DNA of 64,000 nt from UMGS902 sp045538895 (GCA_045538895.1 JAZQEH010000007.1:42880-106879); one strand, 5' to 3'; counted from the first letter of the stretch, positions 23,218 to 32,818 are shown. Made by a program: numbers and translations. Notes: a model not told the origin generated them from the letters alone.

Positions 23218-25198
23218 ACATAACAGAATTCTTCAATATCTTCAAAACGTCGGTAAGACTGATTTCACCGTCAAAATTTCTGTCGGCATGAGAGATATAC
23301 TTGCCGCCGTTAACCAGATTTACAAGTGCCGCAAGCACGTCCTTAACAGAAACCTCGCCGTCACCGTCGATATCGCCGTTGTTACCGTCTATAAGATATC
23401 CAAGTACAGCGTGTGTACGTGCATTAAGAATATCATAGCCAAGGTAATTTAAGTGCTGCGTATCCTTGAAAAGAGATTCGTCAAGTGTGCCGTTCTTAAC
23501 GGGTATGCTCCATCCCTCAAGAATTGTTACGTCATCTTTTTCAGCAGCATATGCTCTGTAGGCATCGTTGAGAGAAAGCACGTAGTCGCCGTATTTTTCA
23601 AGTCTTGAAGGCTGCCACCACTCGGTGATAAGCACAAACTTTACATCGGGACAGAGTGCACGAAGTGCGTTGAAGCTGCTGTCAAGGTCGTCAACGTTCT
23701 TTTCTACGGTGTAGCCCATGTTGTTTGAGCCAATCATAATAATTGCAACAGAGGGGTTATATGAAGCCATTGCATCGACAATATTAGGCATATCGAGCGT
23801 TGTCGAGCCGCCAAGTGCAACGTTTACAACCTTACCGTAGGAAGCAAATTCATCAGCCGCATGCACCCATCCACCGGGGTGAGAATGTCCCCAGATAACG
23901 ATATCGGCCTTGTCGGGAGCAGTTTCCTCACTCACACCGAAGTTCGCAAACTGAGTATCGGCAAGCGTACCGAATACGCCAACTCCATCGCCTGTGAGAG
24001 GCTCTGCATCAGTGATAGCAACATAGCAACGGTCATTCATGTAGCCATAAATCTTTCCGTTATTTACAACTGCACGGAGTTCAACCACACCAAACGAGCC
24101 GAGTCCGCTTGCTTCCATATTAAAGCTCTTAAGCTTGGTTTCGCTGCCGTTTACAACCTTTATAAGCTCGGTATAAACAGTGGTGGAAATCTTTGTTATT
24201 TCATTATTTGCAACAGTGGAAACCTTGCCGACACGGTACATCTGGAGCTTATAGTATGAGGAGCCGTCAGCCGCATAATTAAATACGAGTCCTGCACTTT
24301 CAACTCTCTTATCACCTACAACCGCATTAAGGTCATTCTTTGTCGCTGCCGCAGGCATGAAAAGCTGTGCCGAAACGGTGCCGTTTGTCATTTTTTCTGT
24401 CTTGTGAATTGCAACCGTGCTTGCCGCAATGTCGATACGGTCATCGCCGTACATATCGGCAGAGCCGCTTACAACAGTAAAGTTTTCATCGTCTGAAACA
24501 GGTTCAAGAGTCTTTACAACAAGGTTGTCAAAGCGTGCCTCGCTTGTGTCAAGACCGTTTACAACCTTGGTATATGCCATAAGACCAAACGAGCCGCTCG
24601 GGCAGTAATCGGTAGTTTCGGTGCGTGTCCAGAGAAGAAGTCCCGTGTCAATATCGGTGATGGAATACTGAACGATTTCGCCTCTCATTGCAAGTTCAAG
24701 GTGAAGATTTGCACCCGGCAAAAAGAGTGCGGGAGAGGTGCCGAGGCTTGCCGCATTTTTACCGGTAGAAACAGAGGTAACACGGGCATATGCCTTTGTA
24801 CCTGCGGTATCAAAGTTTGCATTAACGCCCATATAACCTTGGATTGCAGTATTGCACGTATCAAGGTTGCATCTTGCAACAAGGCCCTGTGCCTGACGCA
24901 CGTTGTAGATATCAACCTCTACAACATAGTCCGAAAGGTTATGGAGTGCAGTGTTCGAGCCGGTGTAAACAAAGTAAGCATTTGCTGCTGTCTGACCGGG
25001 AAGCACAAAGGCACGTCCGTTCTCAACGCCCCATTTTCCGCTATACATGGTAAAATCGTTGAGCGAGGCCTCATCGTCAAAGGTGTTGCGGTAAACCTCA
25101 ACTGCGCCCGAAACGTCAATCGCCGTTGGCGGTTGTGCCGCAAAAATGCAAAGTGTAAAAAGTGAGAGCATTAAAAGTAAAGTAACTAACTTTTTCAT
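23216..25198 (-). CDS. Secreted SGNH-type esterase with C-terminal dockerin
   Basis: The product has 660 residues. A signal peptide (1-20) is followed by two concanavalin-like beta segments (about 30-220 and 235-420), similar to glycan-binding LamG/DUF1080 folds. An SGNH hydrolase domain spans about 430-590, and a two-loop type I dockerin about 605-660 (DIDGDGEVSVKDVLAAL and DRNFDGEISLTDVLKIL). SGNH blocks: I is GHSHPGG (Ser kept, the usual Asp before it replaced by His), III is GSNN, V is DTQHLN with the Asp/His pair. Likely a carbohydrate or deacetylating esterase presented on a cellulosome-like or surface complex. The AAAGGAGAAG site supports the start. Confidence 0.82.
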   Translation of the reverse strand: MKKLVTLLLMLSLFTLCIFAAQPPTAIDVSGAVEVYRNTFDDEASLNDFTMYSGKWGVENGRAFVLPGQTAANAYFVYTGSNTALHNLSDYVVEVDIYNVRQAQGLVARCNLDTCNTAIQGYMGVNANFDTAGTKAYARVTSVSTGKNAASLGTSPALFLPGANLHLELAMRGEIVQYSITDIDTGLLLWTRTETTDYCPSGSFGLMAYTKVVNGLDTSEARFDNLVVKTLEPVSDDENFTVVSGSADMYGDDRIDIAASTVAIHKTEKMTNGTVSAQLFMPAAATKNDLNAVVGDKRVESAGLVFNYAADGSSYYKLQMYRVGKVSTVANNEITKISTTVYTELIKVVNGSETKLKSFNMEASGLGSFGVVELRAVVNNGKIYGYMNDRCYVAITDAEPLTGDGVGVFGTLADTQFANFGVSEETAPDKADIVIWGHSHPGGWVHAADEFASYGKVVNVALGGSTTLDMPNIVDAMASYNPSVAIIMIGSNNMGYTVEKNVDDLDSSFNALRALCPDVKFVLITEWWQPSRLEKYGDYVLSLNDAYRAYAAEKDDVTILEGWSIPVKNGTLDESLFKDTQHLNYLGYDILNARTHAVLGYLIDGNNGDIDGDGEVSVKDVLAALVNLVNGGKYISHADRNFDGEISLTDVLKILKNSVM

Positions 25199-25331
25199 AT
25201 TCTTCTCCTTTAAATGAAATAAAATCCATTATTCATATTAATTTTCACACATTGCGAACTAAAAGTCAATATAATATAGGTACAAATTATTCGTTGAATT
25301 TTACGAAAAACACACATGAAGAATGAATGTG

Positions 25332-25489
25332 TAAATTATTGTTTAGGGGAGGAACAGCGACGAGCAATAATGTAGGGCGGGGGTTTATCTCCCGCCGCAA
25401 GCCGTCATTAGATGTTATACATGCGGCAGGAGCAAGCCCCTGCCCTACAGGTTTGTGGTTTCCATTTTACTCCCCTAAACATTAATTTA
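25332..25489. repeat. MITE-like dispersed repeat, copy B (core type 1)
   Basis: A 158-bp element bounded by TAAATTATTGTTTA (25332-25345) and TAAACATTAATTTA (25476-25489). The inverted repeat extends inward by GGGGA/TCCCC. The core is the reverse complement of copy A (4943-5100), and the two copies have the same length. Together with the SGNH-gene upstream region (25199-25331, no clear promoter) it fills the 350-bp gap before the pgeF terminator. Confidence 0.8.
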
Positions 25490-25523
25490 TGTTATGACTA
25501 CGTGCATACGCCTATTTTATCAC

Positions 25524-25549
25524 AAAAAGGAGCCTTTCGGCTCCTTTTT
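25524..25549 (-). terminator. Terminator of the alr-aspS-truB-pgeF run
   Basis: AAAAAGGAGCC (25524-25534) and GGCTCCTTTTT (25539-25549) form an 11-bp stem with T5 at the pgeF stop. It ends a minus-strand run that begins at 33346. Confidence 0.9.
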
Positions 25550-26354
25550 AAATCGCTATTATTCCCATAAGCGAACCGCGTTTTTCACCCATACGGCGAT
25601 GCGAATAGAAGTATTCCTCGTTTGCGTAGGTACATTCATTGCATACGTCTATATGCTTTTCCTTGATACCTGCACGAAGAAGCAGAGTCTTATTCACTTC
25701 ACCGAGTCCGCAAAGGAATTTGCCCGGTTTTTCGGTAGTGCGAAGATGTGAAAAGGTGAGATTTGCCTCTCCCACTATGTCAAGCACCGCCCTTGCAACT
25801 TCCTCTCCAACCTCGTAATTGTCCATAGAAATATGAGGTCCTATGGCAACCTTGATATCCTCTGCAGAGGCACCGAGATAGCACATCTTTTCAACAGTTT
25901 TGCCTACGATGTTGCCAACTGTTCCTCGCCAGCCCGCATGCACTGCCGCAATAACACCTGCACCGTAATCTGCCATAAGAATCGGAACGCAGTCTGCAAT
26001 GCGGACACCGAGAGCCGTTCCTCTCGAACAGCTCACAAGCGCATCGCCCTCAAACGTGGCAGGAGTATAGATGCCGTGGCCGCAATTATCACGGGTTACC
26101 TCGATGATATTTGTAGAATGTATCTGCGGCATTATAATAAGCTCCTCGGGATTGATATTTACCGCCTCCGAAAAGCGCTCTATATTCTTTTTAACAATAA
26201 TATCCTTGTCGCCACGGTAAAAGCCGAGGTTGAGCGACTTTGTATAATCAAGCTTTGATATACCGCCAAGTCGGGTGGAAAAGCCATGGCGTACAGGATA
26301 TAAGCCTTCAGAGTAAAAATAAGTAACGCCGTTATAGTCTGTGCGTTTTTGCAT
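25548..26354 (-). CDS. pgeF: Peptidoglycan editing factor PgeF (YfiH/LACC1-type purine enzyme)
   Basis: The 268-residue cytoplasmic protein has family motifs RHGFSTRLGGIS, QIHSTNI, RIADCVPILMAD and VHAGWRGTVGNI, including the zinc-type His/Cys residues. YfiH proteins were first annotated as laccases; members act on purine nucleosides and prevent misincorporation into peptidoglycan precursors. Start supported by AGGAGG. It is last in the minus-strand run, 47 bases after the UDG-like gene. Confidence 0.93.
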   Translation of the reverse strand: MQKRTDYNGVTYFYSEGLYPVRHGFSTRLGGISKLDYTKSLNLGFYRGDKDIIVKKNIERFSEAVNINPEELIIMPQIHSTNIIEVTRDNCGHGIYTPATFEGDALVSCSRGTALGVRIADCVPILMADYGAGVIAAVHAGWRGTVGNIVGKTVEKMCYLGASAEDIKVAIGPHISMDNYEVGEEVARAVLDIVGEANLTFSHLRTTEKPGKFLCGLGEVNKTLLLRAGIKEKHIDVCNECTYANEEYFYSHRRMGEKRGSLMGIIAI

Positions 26355-26401
26355 GATTAAAGTTTTCCTCCTACGGAAAATCTATATTTGTATAGCAGAA
26401 C

Positions 26402-27142
26402 TCATCGCCAATAAATGTCTTTTAATATTCTATGCCAATCGTTTATCTGCTTATCAAGATTATTACATGAAGTTTTTCCGTTACGGTTCATCGTGCCCAT
26501 TGCACCGCAATGCGCCATACCGTATATTTTAATTTGCTTTTCGCTATGCAGCGTAACCGATATTGGATTCTCGTCGCTTTCTATAAAAAGATTATAATTA
26601 TTTACAGCCTTTTTCTTACCGAAAGTATTTAACACTCCGGCAAGAGTAAACTTTCCGAGGCAAATTATAATCTCCGGCTCTATAATATCGACCAACTCAC
26701 CGAAAAACTTCGAACTTGCTTCTTCCCATTCTCTCAGTTTTCCGCCGCTGAATCCTTTTTCACGGTATCCTAATACAAAATTTGTAAAAAACAAATCTTT
26801 CTGTTTTTCATCAATATTGTAGCCTAAAGTCCCAAAAAGCGTCCTTAGATTTTTGTTTGTGGTGCTGTTGTTATTATGCATATATGAAACATTCAAGCCA
26901 CTTTTGATAGCTTGAATGTTCGCCATTACATTATTCGCCGTTTTGTCATAGGGACACCCCCAATCCTGACCAACAAGCATAATCTTTGCATTTAAACTGC
27001 CTTGCCAATAAGCCCACAAATTTATTTCTTCGCACGCTTCACACCATTTTAACGGTATAGACTTTTTTGTGCCCGAACTGTTTTGAAAGTATTCTCTTAC
27101 CCTGCCCACAAGTTCGGTATATCTTTCCAGCTTCGTTTTCAT
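26402..27142 (-). CDS. Uracil-DNA glycosylase-superfamily protein
   Basis: The 246-residue protein has the UDG-superfamily pattern: the first motif MLVGQDWGCPYD, the middle strand IIICLGKFTLAG, and a late motif MAHCGAMGTMNRNG. A CEACEEINLW segment may bind metal. It resembles minor UDG-like families whose substrate is unclear, so base-excision activity is inferred only. The ATG at 27142 shares one base with the truB stop (TGATG), so it is coupled to truB. The sequence is visibly AT-richer than its neighbours (many AAT, ATA, TTT codons), suggesting more recent arrival in an otherwise core operon. Confidence 0.7.
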   Translation of the reverse strand: MKTKLERYTELVGRVREYFQNSSGTKKSIPLKWCEACEEINLWAYWQGSLNAKIMLVGQDWGCPYDKTANNVMANIQAIKSGLNVSYMHNNNSTTNKNLRTLFGTLGYNIDEKQKDLFFTNFVLGYREKGFSGGKLREWEEASSKFFGELVDIIEPEIIICLGKFTLAGVLNTFGKKKAVNNYNLFIESDENPISVTLHSEKQIKIYGMAHCGAMGTMNRNGKTSCNNLDKQINDWHRILKDIYWR

Positions 27143-28053
27143 CACAAAGAAAATAGTTTTATCATTTTAATTGCGTTTCCGTCCTTGTACTCACGCACCT
27201 CGCCGAGGGCAAAAAAGCCGTTTTCATCATAGATACGCAAACGTGTGCCAAGGTCAAAATGCTTGCCGATTTTTTTCAGGTATATCTCACAACCGTCCTT
27301 GCAGAGCTTTGCAAAAAACGGTGCAAGCGTAACACTTTGCAGCTCATCGAATGCGTTTTCTACGGGTTTGAGAAGTGAAATACGCTCCTCAATGCTCATC
27401 TCTTCAAGCTGCTCAAGCGTATATGAATCCTCAAGCGTGAAAGTGCCGCTTTTTGTACGGCAAAGCGATGACATAACCGCACCGCAACCGAGCATTTCGC
27501 CTATTTCGGTGATAACCGTACGCACGTACGTACCCTTTGAAACCTCAAGCGAAAGGCTGTATTCGCTGTCACTTATCCGCTTTGCAACGCATGAATAGAT
27601 TTCAATGGGACGTGCCGCAACCTCTACGGTTTCACCGGCACGCTGATAGTCTACAAGCTTTTTGCCGTTCACCTTTATAGCGGAGGTCATGGGCGGCTTT
27701 TGCATGCGTTTGCCGACCATCGAAGAAGCGGCATCCAGCACCGCCTGCTCGCAGGGGATAGCGGCACCGGTTTTCTCCACGGTGCCGCAAATATCACCCG
27801 TTTCGCTGACTGCTCCTAAAGTAAAGGTCGCCTCATATGCTTTGTCATGTTCGGTAAGGTATTCGCTTGCCTTTACCGCACGTCCGCAAAGCATTGGCAA
27901 AACTCCCGTTGCAAGCGGGTCGAGTGTGCCTGTATGCCCAATCTGGCGTGTACCCATAAGCCGACGCAGCTTGCCCACCGCATCATGCGAGGTGAAGCCG
28001 GCAGGCTTATTCAGCACGAGTATACCGCTGAACGGTGCCGGAGTTTTATTCAT
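27142..28053 (-). CDS. truB: tRNA pseudouridine(55) synthase TruB
   Basis: The 303-residue enzyme makes pseudouridine 55 in the T-loop of tRNA. It has the N-terminal signature LVLNKPAGFTSHDAV and IGHTGTLDPLATGVLP with catalytic Asp45. The start overlaps the end of aspS by 8 bases, and the stop overlaps the start of the UDG-like gene, so translation is probably coupled on both sides. Confidence 0.97.
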   Translation of the reverse strand: MNKTPAPFSGILVLNKPAGFTSHDAVGKLRRLMGTRQIGHTGTLDPLATGVLPMLCGRAVKASEYLTEHDKAYEATFTLGAVSETGDICGTVEKTGAAIPCEQAVLDAASSMVGKRMQKPPMTSAIKVNGKKLVDYQRAGETVEVAARPIEIYSCVAKRISDSEYSLSLEVSKGTYVRTVITEIGEMLGCGAVMSSLCRTKSGTFTLEDSYTLEQLEEMSIEERISLLKPVENAFDELQSVTLAPFFAKLCKDGCEIYLKKIGKHFDLGTRLRIYDENGFFALGEVREYKDGNAIKMIKLFSL

Positions 28054-29842
28054 CGTCTTCCTTTTTAACTACTGCAAGACCAAGCTCCTCAAGAGCACCC
28101 TTGTCGGGAAGACCGGGAGCCTTACTCATAAGCTCGGATGCGTTCTGTACCTTGGGGAATGCGATAACGTCACGGATATCCTCAAGGCCGAGAAGAAGTG
28201 TTACAAGGCGGTCAAGACCGAACGCCATACCGCCGTGCGGAGGTACGCCGTACTTGAACGCTTCAACAAGATAGCCGAATTTTTCCTGTGCATCCTCATC
28301 GGAAATGCCAAGCGCCTTGAACATACGGCTCTGAATTTCTGCATCGTGGATACGGATAGAACCGCCGCCAAGCTCGGTGCCGTTGAGAACGATATCGTAT
28401 GCGATTGCACGTGCATTTGCGGGATCGTTTTCAACCTTGTCGAGGTCGTCGGGGTTAGGCATAGTGAAGGGGTGGTGCTTTGCGTAGTATCTGCCGTCCT
28501 CCTCGGAGTACTCGAAGAGCGGGAAGTCGGTTACCCACATAAACTTAAAGTCATTGGGGTCAAGAAGTCCGAGCTTCTTTGCACAGTGGCAACGGAGCGC
28601 ACCAAGAGTGTCAAATACAACCTGATCCTTATCTGCACAAACCAGAATAAGGTCGCCGTCGCACAGTTCCATACGCTCTGCGATTGCGGCATTCTCCTCG
28701 GCGGAGAGGAACTTTGCAAACGAAGAGGAAACCTCGCCGTTCGCCATTTTAGTCCATGCAAGGCCTTTTGCACGGTAGGACTTTGCAAACTCTGCGAGTG
28801 CATCAATTTCCTTACGTGAGAACGATGCACCGCCCTTTACGTTGATTGCACGTACACTGCCGCCGTTTGCAACAGCACCTGCAAATACCTTGAACTCTGT
28901 GTTTGCAACGATATCGGAAAGGTTCTTAAGCTCAAAGCCGAAACGGAGGTCGGGCTTATCCGAGCCAAAACGCTCCATAGCCTCCTTATATTCCATGCGG
29001 AGGAAAGGAGTTTCAATGTCGATACCGAGCATCTCTTTCCAGAGTTTCTTGAGGAAGCCCTCGGTAACGTTTATTACATCGTCCTGCTTAACGAATGACA
29101 TCTCAACGTCGATCTGAGTAAATTCAGGCTGACGGTCTGCACGGAGGTCCTCGTCACGGAAACAACGTGCAATCTGGAAATAGCGGTCAAAGCCTGCTAC
29201 CATAAGAAGCTGCTTGTAAAGCTGGGGTGACTGCGGAAGTGCATAGAACTTGCCGGGGTGTACACGGCTGGGCACGAGATAGTCACGTGCACCCTCGGGC
29301 GAGGGCTTGATAAGGTCGGGAGTTTCAATGTCGATAAAGCCGTTCTCCGCATAGTAGTTGCGCGCGATGTTGGAAATCTTGGAACGTGCAATGATGTTGC
29401 CCTGAAGGTCGGGGCGGCGGAGGTCAAGATAACGGTAGGTAAGACGGAGTTCGGGACGAACTGCACTGTTCTCCTCGATTGCGAAAGGAGGAGTCTGTGC
29501 AGAGGCAAGTATGCGAAGCTCATTTACCGCAACCTCGATTTCACCTGTGGGGATATTCTTGTTTACTGCACCCTCTCCGCGTGCACGTATTGTTCCCTTT
29601 GCAAGAAGAACAAATTCACTTCTTACGGTAAAAGCGGTATCAAATACCGCACGGTCGGTATTCTCGTCAAAAGCAAGCTGCAAAATACCTGTGCGGTCAC
29701 GCAAATCAATAAAGATAAGCGAACCAAGGTCACGCTGACGCTGAGCCCAGCCCATAACGCAGACCTCTCTGCCGATATCCTTTGCTGAAAACTCAGCACA
29801 TCTGGCGGTACGGTTGTCATTTTCATTCAAAAGTTGTGCCAT
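28046..29842 (-). CDS. aspS: Aspartate--tRNA ligase
   Basis: The 598-residue bacterial-type AspRS has an N-terminal OB anticodon-binding domain (VMGWAQRQRDLGSLIFIDLRDRTG). The class II core has motif 2 (FRDEDLRADRQPEFTQIDVEMSF) and motif 3 (GGMAFGLDRLVTLLLG), with the GAD insertion between. It starts behind an AAGGAG site, 12 bases after the solute-binding-like gene. Whether it is discriminating or also charges tRNA(Asn) cannot be told here. Confidence 0.98.
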   Translation of the reverse strand: MAQLLNENDNRTARCAEFSAKDIGREVCVMGWAQRQRDLGSLIFIDLRDRTGILQLAFDENTDRAVFDTAFTVRSEFVLLAKGTIRARGEGAVNKNIPTGEIEVAVNELRILASAQTPPFAIEENSAVRPELRLTYRYLDLRRPDLQGNIIARSKISNIARNYYAENGFIDIETPDLIKPSPEGARDYLVPSRVHPGKFYALPQSPQLYKQLLMVAGFDRYFQIARCFRDEDLRADRQPEFTQIDVEMSFVKQDDVINVTEGFLKKLWKEMLGIDIETPFLRMEYKEAMERFGSDKPDLRFGFELKNLSDIVANTEFKVFAGAVANGGSVRAINVKGGASFSRKEIDALAEFAKSYRAKGLAWTKMANGEVSSSFAKFLSAEENAAIAERMELCDGDLILVCADKDQVVFDTLGALRCHCAKKLGLLDPNDFKFMWVTDFPLFEYSEEDGRYYAKHHPFTMPNPDDLDKVENDPANARAIAYDIVLNGTELGGGSIRIHDAEIQSRMFKALGISDEDAQEKFGYLVEAFKYGVPPHGGMAFGLDRLVTLLLGLEDIRDVIAFPKVQNASELMSKAPGLPDKGALEELGLAVVKKEDDE

Positions 29843-29854
29843 TTCTACATCTCC

Positions 29855-31216
29855 TTATTTTGCAGCAAAACGCTTTTCGATTATTGAAATTGCCTTTTCA
29901 TAAAGCGTTTTGCGATTATAGTATTCAAGTGTTAAATTATTCTCCTCGCCCGAAACAACGTCGGCGAAAAGCTTATCAATTTCTCCGTAGCCGAAAAGGC
30001 TCGAAAGATCGCTTGAAGCGCCCATAGCGATTATCTCAAGCATTTTTTCATCATCGGTGTTGCCGCCCGTTCCTCTTTGGCGGATAAACGGAGCAATATA
30101 TTCATGCGAAAGCCGCACAAACGAATCAAACGCATACTCAACATGCTCCTTATTTCCGACACCTGCGGGTATTGCCGTCATAACTGCGCCTGCAAGGTCG
30201 ATATATCCCGAATAGCTGTCGCTTTCGTCAAGCTTTGGCAAAGGCAGTACACCGATATTGCCAACAGTCTGACGCAAGGACGAAACCTCGGACATCTTTT
30301 TTACCGAAAAAAGCGACTGTGATTTTGAAAAGTCCCTTGTGCCATACCTCACCGAGCCGTCGCCGACAAGCTCTGCAACCGCCGAAAGGTTAAGACGGAC
30401 AAGCGAAAGCGGCTCAACCTCTATCGTATCCGCAGTGGTATGTACAAACGTGCCGCCCATGCCGAACACAAGCGGGAAAACGTCTTCCTCACCAATCGAG
30501 GCACCGTAAAAATCATCTTTATGTACAGCGTGTGCATACTCAAGCATTTTCTCAGTGGTGAAAGAGCCGTTCATAGCAATTTCTGCAAGCGGAGTCATAT
30601 CGGAAGGAACACTGTCCCTGTTATACGCAATAACGCACATGTTTCTGCGTGCATCTGCCGCTGCAGAGGAAACAAGATACTGTCCGCCGTATATCGAAAG
30701 TGCCTCGGTCGTAGTTTTGTCATACCACTCCTTTGACAAATCAATATATTCGCTTTGCGATATGTCGTGCAGATATCCAGAAGAAAGCAAATGCGAAAGC
30801 GAAGCCGCCGCATCCGCCGCATACAGGTTATAATCAAACTCACCCGAGAGTATATCGTTTACCGCCGTTTTGTAAAAGTCGGCGGTTGGAGTAACGTTAA
30901 GCTTGGCTCCCGTTTTAACCTCGAAATGGTCATTGCGTTTTTTTGCAAGCTTTGAAAGCGTAATAGCCTCGGTTTCTCCGCCGCAAAAGCTTTCGGATGC
31001 GTTCATGTCACACAGAATATCAAGCTCAAAACCGTTTATATCGGGAACCTCGGCAAGTGTGGGATAAACCGCAGTAAGTGCTTGCCTCTGCTCCAAAGCT
31101 TCGTTTGCATCTTTGGCACGGTTGCTCTCGGCAACCGAAAAGCCAACGCCGCCGCCCGCAAGCCCAAGCGATACCGCCGCACTCACAGCCAACGCAATTA
31201 TTCGTTTCCTTGTGAT
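29855..31216 (-). CDS. Extracellular solute-binding-like protein with a probable non-canonical start
   Basis: The protein is about 453 residues. The visible canonical start would be TTG at 31192, giving 445 residues but removing the basic part of the signal peptide and leaving a 31-base gap to the strong AAAGGAGGTG site. Reading from the ATC at 31216, 7 bases after that site, gives ITRKRIIALAVSAAVSLGLA, a textbook signal peptide or anchor. The mature part resembles ABC sugar-binding proteins (AVNDILSGEFDYNLYAADAA, then GVLPLPKLDES, and the late YAFDSFVRLSHEY). No transporter genes adjoin. It sits between alr and aspS. Confidence 0.65.
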   Translation of the reverse strand: MTRKRIIALAVSAAVSLGLAGGGVGFSVAESNRAKDANEALEQRQALTAVYPTLAEVPDINGFELDILCDMNASESFCGGETEAITLSKLAKKRNDHFEVKTGAKLNVTPTADFYKTAVNDILSGEFDYNLYAADAAASLSHLLSSGYLHDISQSEYIDLSKEWYDKTTTEALSIYGGQYLVSSAAADARRNMCVIAYNRDSVPSDMTPLAEIAMNGSFTTEKMLEYAHAVHKDDFYGASIGEEDVFPLVFGMGGTFVHTTADTIEVEPLSLVRLNLSAVAELVGDGSVRYGTRDFSKSQSLFSVKKMSEVSSLRQTVGNIGVLPLPKLDESDSYSGYIDLAGAVMTAIPAGVGNKEHVEYAFDSFVRLSHEYIAPFIRQRGTGGNTDDEKMLEIIAMGASSDLSSLFGYGEIDKLFADVVSGEENNLTLEYYNRKTLYEKAISIIEKRFAAK

Positions 31217-31250
31217 ATGAACACCTCCTTTAAAAAGAATTTTAAAGTTC

Positions 31251-32423
31251 CTATCCGTTTATCGGAACACGTTTTACACGTTTTGATACAAGGCAGATCG
31301 CCTCATAATTTATAGTTTCGGCAGCAGCGCAAAGCCTTTTCAGATTCTCGCCGCTTTCGTCGAAAATATATACGTAATCACCCGCACTCACATCAAGGTC
31401 GGTGACGTCTACCATGCACTGGTCCATGCAAACTCTGCCGAGTATGCGTGCGGTTTTACCGCCTGCCACAACGGTGCCGCCGTTTTTGTATCCACGTAAA
31501 AAGCCGTCTGCATACCCAATCGGTATGGTTGCAACCGTCATTTCCTTATCGGCACAGAACTCTGCCCCGTAGCTTACAAAATCACCCGCATGAAGCTTAT
31601 GCACGTGAGCAATGCGGCTTTTAAGACGCATTACGGGAATAAGCTCGCTATCCTGCGCCACGTCTGATGGAGAAAGGCCGTAAAGCACAATGCCAAGACG
31701 AACCGCATCCTGATACATCTCAGGAAAACGGAGTGCCCCTGCACTGTTGCAGATATGCTTGCATGCAAACGTAACGCCCTGCTCCTCGCACCGCTTTACT
31801 ATCGCATCATAGCGGTTAAACTGGGCTTTTGAAAACTCAATATCACCTTCGTCCGCACATGCAAAATGCGAGAACACACCGTCTATGCGGATACCGTCAA
31901 GCCTTGAAACCTCAAGTATCTCATTCACGGTTTTGTCTGCCGCCGCCTCATGCGTGTCAAAGCCAAGACGGTTCATGCCGCTGTCAAGCTTGATGTGACA
32001 ACGGATACCGTCACTGCCGTCAAGCACACCCTTTTGCCTGAGCGTACAAAGCTCATTTGAAAGTGCCTCGGCATATTCGAGCGAATACACCGCCTGCGTT
32101 ATTTTATGTCTTGCAAGCAGTTTTACATTTTCGCTCTCTGCAGGAGTGTAGCCGAGGATAAGGATGTTCTTTGCAACGCAGTTTCTTGCATCCAGAATAG
32201 CATAAATCTGCTCCGCCTCCTCGATGCTCGACACCGCAAAGCTCCTTGCCCCCGCATCATATAACGCAGGAACGCAAAACTCCGCACAGTGACCGTAAGC
32301 ATCCGCCTTTACCACGCACATAGGCTCGGTTTTGGGCGAAGCCTTTTTTATTCTTTCAAGGAGAATATGAAAATTATGCTTAAGAGCCGAAATATCAATT
32401 TCGGCAAGGTTTTTTTCTGTCAT
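31251..32423 (-). CDS. alr: Alanine racemase
   Basis: The 390-residue PLP enzyme interconverts L- and D-alanine for peptidoglycan. It has the PLP Lys39 motif MCVVKADAYGH, the substrate site KLDSGMNRLGF, and the C-domain Tyr motif in DFVSYGAEF. The ATG overlaps the upstream lipoprotein stop by 4 bases (ATGA), so the two are coupled. Confidence 0.96.
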   Translation of the reverse strand: MTEKNLAEIDISALKHNFHILLERIKKASPKTEPMCVVKADAYGHCAEFCVPALYDAGARSFAVSSIEEAEQIYAILDARNCVAKNILILGYTPAESENVKLLARHKITQAVYSLEYAEALSNELCTLRQKGVLDGSDGIRCHIKLDSGMNRLGFDTHEAAADKTVNEILEVSRLDGIRIDGVFSHFACADEGDIEFSKAQFNRYDAIVKRCEEQGVTFACKHICNSAGALRFPEMYQDAVRLGIVLYGLSPSDVAQDSELIPVMRLKSRIAHVHKLHAGDFVSYGAEFCADKEMTVATIPIGYADGFLRGYKNGGTVVAGGKTARILGRVCMDQCMVDVTDLDVSAGDYVYIFDESGENLKRLCAAAETINYEAICLVSKRVKRVPING

Positions 32424-32776
32424 TTCATACTCCTTTCATTAATTGTATATTCTCTGTCACCGACCGACTTTGTACCGAACTCTGTAACAGGCAAAAAGTC
32501 AAACACCGCTTTAAAGCTATCGCTTTCGAGCGTTGTTTCGCCCACTGTAGCCGTTACTATGCCACCGCTTAAAGCAAACGTAAGCCCTGAAAGATTTTCG
32601 GGAGAGACAAAGATAAGCGTATCGCTGTCAAGCCGCTTTTCATAGATGGCAGTATAGATTTTTTCGCCTATGCGTACCTCAACGTCGGCATCAAACTCAT
32701 CGGGGAAAGCCGCCTCCTCTGCCGTACATGAGCAAAGCAGAAAAAGCAAGCAGAACAGTATAAATATTTTTTTCAT
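32420..32776 (-). CDS. Small lipoprotein, unknown function
   Basis: The 118-residue protein starts at the ATG 32776 behind GAGGTG. It has a lipoprotein signal (MKKIFILFCLLFLLCSC) with Cys in the lipobox LCSC. The mature part (about 100 residues) is beta-rich and acidic with no recognised family. It overlaps alr by 4 bases and is expressed with it, which hints at a cell-envelope role. Confidence 0.75.
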   Translation of the reverse strand: MKKIFILFCLLFLLCSCTAEEAAFPDEFDADVEVRIGEKIYTAIYEKRLDSDTLIFVSPENLSGLTFALSGGIVTATVGETTLESDSFKAVFDFLPVTEFGTKSVGDREYTINERSMK

Positions 32777-32818
32777 CAAATCACCTCATATGAATTTATG
32801 AGATGACAGGGTACCTTA

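Noticed and set aside
27662..28819. A 385-codon open frame antisense to truB and aspS
   Set aside because: It lacks a ribosome site, its product is Cys/Val-rich without domain pattern, and both genes on the other strand are certain.
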